Source: GCA-016700035 sp964646575 (lineage in GTDB: Bacteria; Patescibacteriota; Saccharimonadia; CAILAD01; GCA-016700035). From it: a stretch of DNA of 37,562 nucleotides. Within the stretch, counting starts at the first letter, position 1, and every line of letters begins with the position of its first letter. Shown in pieces: positions 23,839 through 31,900 of the stretch. Where the stretch lies: contig CAZYFT010000005.1 in NCBI GenBank assembly GCA_964646575.1, positions 1 to 37,562 of the forward strand, in the 5' to 3' direction. The notes under the pieces are model-generated. The model saw nothing but the letters and a program-made list of their open reading frames with translations, had not been told where the DNA came from and did not search any database. Made by a program: the position numbers and the translations under genes.

Positions 23839-24377
23839 TCATTATGTTTGGCAAACCTGGTGCAGGTAAGGGGACGCAGGCAAATTTGTTGGTGCAAGAA
23901 GAGCAGTATGTTTTGGTAGGCGCCGGTGAAATTCTGCGCTCAGAAGCTCAGCACAATTCTTCTCTCGCTGAGGCTATGAATGCCGGTAAGCTAGTAGGCG
24001 GCGATCTGCTTTTTCCTCTGATTGGTAAAAAACTTGAAGAATATGGTCATAAGCGGATCATTCTAGATGGTTTTCCTCGTGATAGGTCTCAGGCAGACTG
24101 GTTGAAATCTCAGCTAGAGAAAAATCCTCCAGAAAGGATCGATCTGGTGATATTGGAAATTAGTGATGACGAAGTGTATGCTCGACTCGCAAAACGCGGT
24201 CGTACAGATGACACGGCAGAGGCTATCAAGGCGCGCTTAGAGATATATCAACATGACGTGCGTCAGGCCATCGATTTGTTGGGTGAGTCGGCAAATGTTC
24301 ATTATTTAGACGGGGTTGGGAGTGTTGAAGAGGTTCATGATCGAGTATTGCACGCTGTAGCGGGAGGATTAGTATGA
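23835..24377 (+). CDS. adk: Adenylate kinase
   Basis: 180 residues from the ATG at 23835; an upstream in-frame start lies inside dgkA. The P-loop is FGKPGAGKGTQ, and ILDGFPRDRSQAD and AKRGRTDDT follow, the latter being the short form of the LID without a zinc-binding insertion. The AMP-binding stretch, usually STGDLLR, reads VGAGEILRSE, so the Ser/Thr and Asp are changed while the Arg is kept. It interconverts AMP, ADP and ATP. A wider NMP-kinase specificity cannot be ruled out. It overlaps map by ATGA. Confidence 0.88.
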   Translation: MIIMFGKPGAGKGTQANLLVQEEQYVLVGAGEILRSEAQHNSSLAEAMNAGKLVGGDLLFPLIGKKLEEYGHKRIILDGFPRDRSQADWLKSQLEKNPPERIDLVILEISDDEVYARLAKRGRTDDTAEAIKARLEIYQHDVRQAIDLLGESANVHYLDGVGSVEEVHDRVLHAVAGGLV

Positions 24378-25126
24378 AGACACAGGTAAAGACAGCACAA
24401 GAAATTCGGGATATGCGTGCCAGCGGTAAGATATTGGCAACTATTTTAGAAGAACTTATCGATAAGGCGCGAGTGGGCATGCACACGCGCGAGATTGATC
24501 TCATGGCACGTAAGTTACTTGAGCAGCACAAAGCTGAAGCTGCATTTTTAAACTACCAGGGATTTCCTGGCTCGATCTGTATTTCAATTAATGAGGAGAT
24601 CGCTCACGGCATACCTGGAGAGCGGGTTATGGGGGCTGGTGATCTGGTCCATTTTGATTTCGGCGTACGGTATAACGGCATGATTACAGATGCAGGTAAA
24701 AGCTTTGTGCTTGGCGCTGAGCCAACAGCCGATCAGAGTCGTTTGTTAACAGGGACACAAAAAGCATTAGATGCCGCAATTGCTCAGGTAAAAGGCGGAG
24801 TAAGGGTTGGTGACATTGGTGCAGCCGTTGAAGCAGTATGTGACCGTTATGATCTTAAGATTGTCTATGAATTATGTGGTCACGGTGTGGGACACAGTGT
24901 ACATGAGGAGCCAACTATCACGAATTACGGAACAAAAGGAACTGGCGAGCGTCTAAAAGCTGGATGGACCGTGGCGTTGGAACCCAATGTATCGCTCGGT
25001 GATCATGATATGTATCTAGCCGATAACGGCTGGACCTGGATAACACGAGACGGTTCATTAGCCGCACAATTTGAACATACTGTATTGGTTACAGATGACG
25101 GTGTTGAAATTTTGACTACTCTATAG
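24374..25126 (+). CDS. map: Methionine aminopeptidase, type I
   Basis: 250 residues. All five metal ligands are in place: D95 (HFDFG), D106 (TDAGKSF), H170 (CGHGVGHSVHEEP), E203 (ALEPN) and E234 (FEHTV). H79 (AHGIPG) is the substrate histidine. It removes the first Met from nascent proteins after deformylase has acted. The adk-map pair is classic, usually followed by infA; here map ends the run and the ftsA promoter follows. Confidence 0.95.
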   Translation: MKTQVKTAQEIRDMRASGKILATILEELIDKARVGMHTREIDLMARKLLEQHKAEAAFLNYQGFPGSICISINEEIAHGIPGERVMGAGDLVHFDFGVRYNGMITDAGKSFVLGAEPTADQSRLLTGTQKALDAAIAQVKGGVRVGDIGAAVEAVCDRYDLKIVYELCGHGVGHSVHEEPTITNYGTKGTGERLKAGWTVALEPNVSLGDHDMYLADNGWTWITRDGSLAAQFEHTVLVTDDGVEILTTL

Positions 25127-25173
25127 TTGTATTTGAATAAAAAGTTAGTTCAAAATGTTATCGCATACATAAT

Positions 25174-25211
25174 TTGCACTTTCTGAGTGCACTAGTATAC
25201 AATTTTTGTAT
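25174..25211 (+). promoter_or_regulatory. ftsA promoter with two inverted repeats
   Basis: TTGCAC (25174-25179), 18 bases, TACAAT (25198-25203). In the spacer, TGCACT (25175-25180) and AGTGCA (25186-25191) form an inverted repeat five bases apart that covers most of the -35 box. A second repeat, ATACAA (25197-25202) with TTGTAT (25206-25211), covers the -10 box. A repressor site is inferred. The leader to the GTG at 25249 is about 40 bases. Confidence 0.5.
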
Positions 25212-25248
25212 GCAATATAGTCTTCCCAAAACATCGGGGGCACTCTAA

Positions 25249-26490
25249 GTGGCCGCGAAGCGAGAAACCACGTATGTCGGTCTCGATATCGGTACCACAA
25301 AGGTAGCCTGTGTAGTAGGGGTTGCTCATCCGGAGAGCCCTGATGTTTCGATTATGGGGCTTGGTTCAGCCCCGACTGCCGGCGTTAAGCGGGGCGTAGT
25401 GGTTGACCTGGAAGACACTGTGAGTGCCGTTACGGCTGCTTTAGAAGAAGCTGAGCGCATGAGTGGCACAGTAATAGAAAAAGTCACTGTTTCGGTAGAC
25501 GGTAGTCACATACAGAGCCTCAACTCACGCGGTGTAATCGCTGTGAGTCGGGCCGATAAGCAGATTAGCCGGGAAGATATGGCCCGAGCAGAAGATGCAG
25601 CTGCGGCACTTTCTCTGGAGGCAAATCGCGAAATCCTTCGGGTTATTCCTCGTTCTTATATCGTTGATGGCCAAGGAGGGATCGTTGACCCATACGGGAT
25701 GACTGGAGTGCGGCTAGAAATTGATACTCATGTAATTACAGCTTCAATTCCAGCGATGAAGAACCTTGATGATGCTGTACACCGTGCGGGCATAGTTTCT
25801 AATGGGTATGTAATTACGCCGCTAGCGTCTGCGCGAGCTTGTCTCACTAAGCGCCAGAAAGAGCTAGGAGTAGCGTTGATTGATATTGGCGCAGAGACTA
25901 CTGGTATCGCAATTTTTGAGGATGGAAAGATTAGTTACACAAATATTATTCCCCTTGGAAGTAATCACATCACGAAGGACTTGAGCCATGCCCTGCGGAC
26001 TACGATGGATACTGCCGAAAAGATCAAGTGCCAATTTGGAGCTGCTCAGAAGCCAAAAACTAAGGATGCTACCAAATATGATCTTTCTGATATTGGTATT
26101 CGTGGTTCTCTATTGGCTCGTGAACTGAACACGATTATTGAAGCCCGGTTGGCTGAATTCTGCGACCTCATTACACGCGAACTCGCCAAGGCGGATGGAG
26201 GTGCCGCGATGCTGGCAAGCGGCGTGATTCTGACCGGTGGGGGGTCCAAGCTGAAGGACCTGCCAGAATATATGGAGCAGCAGCTAAAACTTCCAGTTGC
26301 TCTTGGGCAAGCTCGTTCAATCAGCGGAATTATAGATCGAGTTAAGGACCCAGCTTATGCAACGGCGATTGGCTTGATGCTTGAAGACTTAGAAAAGCCA
26401 CAAGCTGTAGATTCTATTAACGACAAAATTGGTCAGGCTTTCGGAAAAGTCCGCTCTATATTTAAGGGCTTTATACCTCGCTCTTCGTAG
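25249..26490 (+). CDS. ftsA: Cell division protein FtsA
   Basis: 413 residues, GTG start with a weak GGGGG upstream. The actin-like fold shows phosphate 1 YVGLDIGTTKVACVVG, phosphate 2 ALIDIGAETTGIAIF and the adenosine loop VILTGGGSKLKDL; domain 1C (about 85-165) is present. The C-terminus ends in an amphipathic helix, FGKVRSIFKGFIPRSS, the membrane-targeting sequence that ties FtsZ filaments to the membrane. ftsA-ftsZ order is conserved, but ftsQ and the mur genes of the usual cluster are not upstream. Confidence 0.95.
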   Translation: MAAKRETTYVGLDIGTTKVACVVGVAHPESPDVSIMGLGSAPTAGVKRGVVVDLEDTVSAVTAALEEAERMSGTVIEKVTVSVDGSHIQSLNSRGVIAVSRADKQISREDMARAEDAAAALSLEANREILRVIPRSYIVDGQGGIVDPYGMTGVRLEIDTHVITASIPAMKNLDDAVHRAGIVSNGYVITPLASARACLTKRQKELGVALIDIGAETTGIAIFEDGKISYTNIIPLGSNHITKDLSHALRTTMDTAEKIKCQFGAAQKPKTKDATKYDLSDIGIRGSLLARELNTIIEARLAEFCDLITRELAKADGGAAMLASGVILTGGGSKLKDLPEYMEQQLKLPVALGQARSISGIIDRVKDPAYATAIGLMLEDLEKPQAVDSINDKIGQAFGKVRSIFKGFIPRSS

Positions 26491-26577
26491 TTATATCAAG
26501 AAGGTATAAGAATTAACAGATTGTATCAGCAGAATAGAACAAAAAAATAGCTCAAAAAAACTATGTAAAATTATCGA

Positions 26578-26645
26578 ACACAATATTTGACTTTGTGTGA
26601 ATACAGGATTTATACTTGTGGGCAAGTGTGAAATAACTTCACAAG
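26578..26645 (+). promoter_or_regulatory. ftsZ promoter flanked by inverted repeats
   Basis: TTGACT (26587-26592), 18 bases, TATACT (26611-26616). ACACAA (26578-26583) and TTGTGT (26593-26598) form an inverted repeat with the -35 box as its centre. Downstream, TGTGAA (26627-26632) and TTCACA (26638-26643) form a second one; CTTGTG (26615-26620) can also pair with CACAAG (26640-26645) in RNA. The leader to the ATG at 26715 is about 92 bases. The repeats share a TGTG(A)/(T)CACA core, suggesting one regulator, by inference. Confidence 0.55.
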
Positions 26646-26714
26646 TAATATATGTGTGTAGCAGAGATAGGTGGTGTGGGCTACCTGTTCGCGCAGAGTA
26701 AGGAAGGGTGCTAA

Positions 26715-28277
26715 ATGGCAGAAGTTCTACCGGAGATTGAGGCATTTGCTCGAATTAAGGTAATTGGTATAGGTGGGGGCGGAGGCAACTCTCTGAACCG
26801 CATGATTCAATCCAAAATTCGCGGTATTGAGTTTATTGCTATAAATACGGATGCACAGGCTCTTCATTACAGCCAGGCTAATAAGAAGATACATATTGGG
26901 AAAGAAACGACTCGAGGTCTAGGAGCAGGTGCAAATCCTGAAATTGGCGCACAGGCCGCCGAGGAAAATGAAGACGAGATTTACGCTGCTCTTAAAAATT
27001 CTGAGATGGTGTTTATTACGACAGGTGAAGGTGGTGGGACAGGTTCTGGAGCCGCACCGGTAGTTGCTCAGATTGCCCGTGATATTGGTGCGCTCACAGT
27101 AGGTATTGTGACTCGACCATTTAAGTTTGAGGGTGATCGTCGACGCAAAATTGCTGAAGAGGGGATTCAGCGTCTTAAGGAGAAAGTTGATACCCTTATC
27201 GTGATTCCTAACGATCGCATTCTGCAGATAATTGACCGAAAAACGTCACTTTTGGATGCTTTTGCAACGGTTGATGACATTCTCCGTCAGGGCGTGCAGG
27301 GTATTTCGGATTTGATTACGGTAAACGGCTTGGTAAATCTCGACTTTGCCGATGTTGAAGCCATTATGCGCAATGCTGGTTCTGCTTTGATGGGAATTGG
27401 TATGGGCAATGGCGATAATCGAGCGGTTGACGCTGTAAAACAGGCCATAGATAGCCCACTCCTGGAGGTTTCTATACAGGGTGCTAAGGGTGTGATGATT
27501 AACTTTACTGGTGGTCGTGACATGGGCATGCATGAAATTGAAGAGGCGGCTCAGTTGGTGCATAACGCGGTTGATACAGATGCCAACATCATTTGGGGTA
27601 TGGTTATTGACGAGAATATGAACAACGAAATCAAGGTAACGTTGGTAGCTACCGGCTTTGAAGCTGAACGCGGGGAACGAGGAGGAGCGCTTTTCGGGGG
27701 AGTTCCTCAGTCAATCACGCAGCGTAGCGTTGGAGATTTGGCCGATGAGCACGAATCTAACCAACCGCAACCAGAGCCTGCCGATCTGATGGGCACGCCA
27801 CAGCCACTTCGGCCGGTGAGCCAAGAGCCTGTGGTTGAGCCCGAAGCTCCTCGACCGGCATTTTCTGGAATTCAAGAAGAAGAGACAAAATTGGCACGTG
27901 AAGAAGATGAGCTGCTGCCATTCGTTGCAAACACTCCTCGAGTGCGCGAAGATGCCCTGGTAAGCGAAGATCCGCTCGTTTCTGCTAAGCCTACCCTACG
28001 TAATCAAGACGAGCGTGAAGCGAGCCCTACTTTGTTTGACGAGCCTATTCAGGCCTTTGATCGTGATCCGATTGAGCACCAAACATCTGAAACAATTGCC
28101 CCAAGACAGAAAGTCGAGGCAAAGCTAGATAATGAGCCGAAACCAATCGTGAAAACGTTATCATCTCGTTTTGATGAAGCCGAAGAGGATGACTTTGATA
28201 AACCGGCATATCTCAGAAAAGGTGTTAAAGTTGAGAGCTCAATCATTGAAGTATCTGAACCACCAGAAGACAAGTAG
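26715..28277 (+). CDS. ftsZ: Cell division protein FtsZ
   Basis: 520 residues, against about 380-400 for typical FtsZ. The GTPase core is standard: IGIGGGGGNSLNRM, the tubulin signature GEGGGTGSGAAP (Ser in place of the usual second Thr), and the T7 loop NGLVNLDFADVEAIM with the catalytic Asp. After about residue 325 comes an acidic, Pro/Glu-rich linker of roughly 165 residues. A conserved-tail-like motif DKPAYLRKG, matching the IPAFLRK pattern that binds FtsA, lies about 20 residues before the end instead of at the very end. It has its own promoter. nrdR follows after 21 bases and is probably co-transcribed. Confidence 0.97.
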   Translation: MAEVLPEIEAFARIKVIGIGGGGGNSLNRMIQSKIRGIEFIAINTDAQALHYSQANKKIHIGKETTRGLGAGANPEIGAQAAEENEDEIYAALKNSEMVFITTGEGGGTGSGAAPVVAQIARDIGALTVGIVTRPFKFEGDRRRKIAEEGIQRLKEKVDTLIVIPNDRILQIIDRKTSLLDAFATVDDILRQGVQGISDLITVNGLVNLDFADVEAIMRNAGSALMGIGMGNGDNRAVDAVKQAIDSPLLEVSIQGAKGVMINFTGGRDMGMHEIEEAAQLVHNAVDTDANIIWGMVIDENMNNEIKVTLVATGFEAERGERGGALFGGVPQSITQRSVGDLADEHESNQPQPEPADLMGTPQPLRPVSQEPVVEPEAPRPAFSGIQEEETKLAREEDELLPFVANTPRVREDALVSEDPLVSAKPTLRNQDEREASPTLFDEPIQAFDRDPIEHQTSETIAPRQKVEAKLDNEPKPIVKTLSSRFDEAEEDDFDKPAYLRKGVKVESSIIEVSEPPEDK

Positions 28278-28298
28278 CTTTTCTGGAGAGGAGGGTTA

Positions 28299-28760
28299 GT
28301 GCGTTGTCCTCAATGTAAATTAAAGAATAGTCGTGTCGTTGAGTCTCGGGATGTCGAGGACGCTGGTTCAATTCGGCGTCGGAGAGAGTGCGAGAGCTGC
28401 GGGCATCGTTTTACAACCTACGAACGATTAGAGCTACCTCGTTTACTCGTGATTAAAAAGAATGGTGAGCGAGAACTGTACAGTCGCGATAAGCTTGCGG
28501 CAGGTATTTATCGCGCGTGCGAAAAGCGCCCAGTTGATTCTGAGCGGATCGAAAAACTGCTTTCCGAAATTGAGCGTGAGCTGTACAGCTTGGGGGAGGC
28601 CGAAATAACTAGCGGTGAAGTTGGAGAGCTTGTTATGAAAGGGCTCTCAGAGTTAGACGATGTTGCCTATGTGCGATTTGCGAGTGTGTATAGAAGCTTT
28701 ACAAGCATCGAGAGTTTTGAGAAAGCGCTGCAGCAAATTAAGCGCCATCGAAAAAACTAG
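28299..28760 (+). CDS. nrdR: Ribonucleotide reductase repressor NrdR
   Basis: 153 residues, GTG start with a good GGAGG before it. The N-terminal zinc ribbon has C3, C6, C31 and C34 (RCPQC; CESCGHRFTTYER), followed by the ATP-cone domain (LLVIKKNGERELYSRDKLAAGI). NrdR senses ATP/dATP and represses nrd operons by binding paired NrdR boxes. No nrd gene lies in this window and I found no clear NrdR box, so its targets are elsewhere. Confidence 0.95.
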   Translation: MRCPQCKLKNSRVVESRDVEDAGSIRRRRECESCGHRFTTYERLELPRLLVIKKNGERELYSRDKLAAGIYRACEKRPVDSERIEKLLSEIERELYSLGEAEITSGEVGELVMKGLSELDDVAYVRFASVYRSFTSIESFEKALQQIKRHRKN

Positions 28761-28765
28761 CAGGC

Positions 28766-28795
28766 TAGATATTTGTCTTAGCATGAGCGTATGAT
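28766..28795 (+). promoter_or_regulatory. Promoter of the 90-aa thioredoxin-like gene, leaderless type
   Basis: TAGATA (28766-28771), 18 bases, TATGAT (28790-28795), then six bases to the ATG at 28802. The -35 match is weak. The GGAG between the box and the ATG is only two bases from the start codon, too near to serve as a Shine-Dalgarno. Confidence 0.5.
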
Positions 28796-28801
28796 GGAGC
28801 T

Positions 28802-29074
28802 ATGCAAGTGGTATTTTACGGACAGCCTGATACTGTCCTGCAAACGCGTGATTTTAAGCGACTTATAGAAGATGTACGGGATCAGCTAGGCGATGAGGCA
28901 GTGCTAGTGCGGGATGCTGTGAGTCGTGACTCAGTAAGTCAGATGGAAATCTATCAAATTATGAAGACCCCTGCCGTACTCATTGCTCGGCAAGATGGCT
29001 CGCCGGTGGCGTTGTGGCAACATACGCTCCCCACGCTTTCAGATATTAGTTATCACTACCAGTCTGATCGCTAG
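28802..29074 (+). CDS. Small thioredoxin-fold-like hypothetical protein
   Basis: 90 residues. The start MQVVFYGQPD is a beta strand, a helix follows (LIEDVRDQLGDEAVLVRD), and IMKTPAVLIARQDGSPVALWQHTLPTLSDISYHY has the cis-Pro (TPA) plus beta-hairpin layout of a thioredoxin fold. There is no cysteine at all, so it cannot be a redox enzyme and may act as a binding or scaffold protein. The fold is inferred from pattern only. It sits between nrdR and ileS with its own leaderless promoter. Function unknown. Confidence 0.6.
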   Translation: MQVVFYGQPDTVLQTRDFKRLIEDVRDQLGDEAVLVRDAVSRDSVSQMEIYQIMKTPAVLIARQDGSPVALWQHTLPTLSDISYHYQSDR

Positions 29075-29091
29075 GTTGCGCATCCAGGGTA

Positions 29092-29121
29092 TTGCCGAAA
29101 ACAGGGCGAAAGCGCTACAAT
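29092..29121 (+). promoter_or_regulatory. Promoter of ileS, leaderless type
   Basis: TTGCCG (29092-29097), 18 bases, TACAAT (29116-29121), then seven bases to the ATG at 29129. No Shine-Dalgarno and no room for a T-box, so ileS is not controlled by a T-box leader here. Confidence 0.6.
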
Positions 29122-29128
29122 AACAGAT

Positions 29129-31800
29129 ATGAATACGTCACCAAAGTCCGCTCTCTCGCAAGAAGAAGAGCAAATTTTAGCTTATTGGCAGAAACAAGAT
29201 ATTTTTGCTCGTTCCGTAACTCAGCGCGAAGCAGCTGAACGTTACGTGTTTTATGATGGGCCGCCTTTTGCGAATGGCCTACCACACTTAGGGCACATGC
29301 TCACTTCTGGACTCAAGGATGCCATTACTCGCTACCAAACAATGCGTGGAAAATATGTACCACGCCGGTTTGGTTGGGATTGTCACGGCCTCCCTCCAGA
29401 GATGTTGGCAGAGAAAGAGCTTGGTATCTCCGGTAAGAAGGCTATTGCAGAGTATGGGATCGAAAACTTTGTAGGTTATTGTCGAGACTCAGTTCTGCGT
29501 TTTAGCTCGGAGTGGCATGAGTATGTAGATCGACTTGGTCGCTGGGTGGATTTTGCCGATGACTATCGCACTATGGACCAGGATTATATGGAATCGGTTC
29601 TGTGGGCCTTTTCAGAGTTACATAAAAAAGGCCTGATTTATGAGGGCGAGCGGGTGGTACCATACAGCTATGGCGCACAAACTGCACTCTCAAACTTTGA
29701 AACTCGTCAGGATGATAGCTATCGAGATAGGGAAGATTTAACCGCAACAATTAAATTTGCGCTTGCCGATGGGCGGTACTTACTGGGCTGGACGACAACT
29801 CCATGGACACTGCCTGCGAACATGCTTTTAGCTGTCAATGAATCAATTACTTATGTTGAGATGCGTCGGAATGATGAAGTTGTTATCTTGGCGGAGGACG
29901 CTTTGGGGCGCTATATAGATGCGCTAGAGGGTTATCAGCGAGGACGTAGTTTGTTGGGAGCCGAGCTTGTAAATTCAACCTATACCCCGCTTTTCCCATA
30001 TTTTGAAGGTCAAGACAACGCGTTTCGAGTCGTGGCTGGAGACTTTGTAGAGACAGGCGAGGGTACTGGGATTGTGCATATTGCTCCAGGCCATGGTGAG
30101 GACGACTATTGGCTTGGCAAAAAGGAGCAAGTACTTATCGCGAGCCCGGTAGACGATGAGGGCCGCTTTACAGACGAAGTAAAAGATTATGTTGGCCGTT
30201 TGGTGTTTGATGCTAATGGCGAGATAGTGGCTGATCTCGATAAGGCTGGTAAGTTGTTTAGTAAGGCAATCATCACGCATAAATATCCACACTGTTGGCG
30301 CACTGATGTTCCGATTATCTATAGAGCCATGAGCGCTTGGTTTGTAGATGTTCCTAAGATCAAAGACCAATTATTGGCTGCGAATCAGGAGATTAATTGG
30401 TATCCGGCGCACGTAAAGAACGGAGCGTTTGGTAGGTGGCTTGAGAATGCTCGAGAGTGGAATATTAGCCGTAAACGCTTCTGGGGTGCGCCAATTCCTG
30501 TCTGGAAAACTGACGATGGTGAAATCCTGGTTGTTGGATCCCTAGAAGAGCTGAAGGCTCGCGCTGTGAAGCCAGAGCTAGTGCAGGATTTGCATCGACC
30601 AACTGTGGATGCAATTGAGCTCAAGACCGATTCGGGTAAAATTGCTCGACGCATTGAAGATGTGTTTGATTGCTGGTTCGAATCGGGCTCAATGCCGTTT
30701 GCGCAAATGCATTATCCCTTTGAGAACAAAGAAAGATTTGAATCTGGTCATCCGGCCGACTTTATCACCGAATACGTTGGCCAGACTCGTGGGTGGTTCT
30801 ACACGCTCCATGTGATGAGCGTGGCATTGTTTGGTAAGCCAGCATTTAAAAACGCTGTGGCGCACGGCATCCTCCTTGGCAGTGATGGCCGTAAGCTGAG
30901 TAAGCGACTTGGTAATTATCCCGAAAACACTGAAACCTTCAATCAATTTGGGGCTGATGCTATTCGTTTTTACCTATTTTCTACACCGTTAGTTTCTGGC
31001 GAAACAGCGGTCTTTGATCAACGATCCCTCCAAGAAGCTCAGAGAAATGTCATTCAGCGCTTCAAAAACGTACAAACATTTTATTCAATGTATGCTGATG
31101 TCGATGGCTATTCTCCGAATACAAAATTATTGCAACCTAGTGTGCAGCATGCGCTTGATATTTGGGTATTAGCTCGGCTCAATCAAACCATTGCAGAAGT
31201 AACAGCCGCTGCTGACGGGTACGACACTCAGTCTCTATGTAGATCACTTACAGGCTTTCTCGATGATGTCTCCAATTGGTATGTACGGCGCAGTCGACGA
31301 CGTTTTTGGAAGAGTGGCGATGACACAGATAAGACGACAGCATACGACACGCTTTGGTATGTGCTGGCGCAAACCGCCAAGCTCATGGCCCCGTGGGCTC
31401 CGTTTGTTGCCGAAGATGTCTGGCAAAAAGTTACTGCTGGAAAGCTTGAAGATTCTGTGCATCTTACTGAGTGGCCAGATGTGCAGGGTGTGGACAGCGA
31501 TGCTTTGCTGGCTATGCAGCAAGTTAGAGAGATTGTAACGCTTGGGCTAGCCCAGAGAGCCTCTGCCGGCGTAAAGGTGCGCCAGCCATTGCAGTCAGTA
31601 GCACTTGGTTTGAATGCAGATCTATCTGAAGATTTGCTGTCAATTATTGCTGAAGAGCTTAATGTTAAGGAGGTGCTGACAACTGCTAGCGACGTCTTAG
31701 CTGTAGAGCTTGCGACCGAGCTCACTGCGGAGCTTAAGACAGAGGGGTTGGCTCGCGATATCATCCGAGTTGTGCAAGTTGCTCGGAAAAACGCTGGCTT
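29129..31800 (+). CDS. ileS: Isoleucyl-tRNA synthetase (3' partial, cut by assembly gap)
   Basis: 890 residues are visible before the N run. The class I signature is PHLGHM (HLGH at 53-56) after YDGPPFANGL, and the second signature reads KLSKR (about residue 590, in SDGRKLSKRLGNYPE). The CP1 editing domain starts with GWTTTPWTLPAN (about 220). The KLSKRLGNYP form and the end of the visible part (EGLARDIIRVVQ) belong to the eukaryote-like type of IleS (IleS2), the type associated with low mupirocin sensitivity. By comparison with that type, roughly 100-150 residues are missing. An open frame through the N run into rodA is an artefact. Confidence 0.95.
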
Positions 31801-31900
31801 NNNNNNNNNNNNNNNNNNNNNNNNNNNNNNNNNNNNNNNNNNNNNNNNNNNNNNNNNNNNNNNNNNNNNNNNNNNNNNNNNNNNNNNNNNNNNNNNNNNN
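31801..31900. other. Assembly gap (100 N)
   Basis: Exactly 100 unknown bases, the usual placeholder for a gap of unknown size. On both sides the coding sequence is cut: ileS lacks its C-terminus and rodA lacks its first membrane helices. The true missing length is probably several hundred bases and may hold the ileS-rodA junction. Confidence 0.98.

Noticed and set aside
26578..26598. A NrdR box at the ftsZ promoter (ACACAATAT...TTGTGT)
   Set aside because: The half-sites resemble NrdR box arms but the spacing is wrong (21 bases rather than 16) and ftsZ is not a usual target; kept only as an inverted repeat.
30674..30685. A tRNA T-arm-like GGTTCGAATCGG
   Set aside because: It lies in the ileS coding frame and no acceptor or anticodon stem surrounds it.
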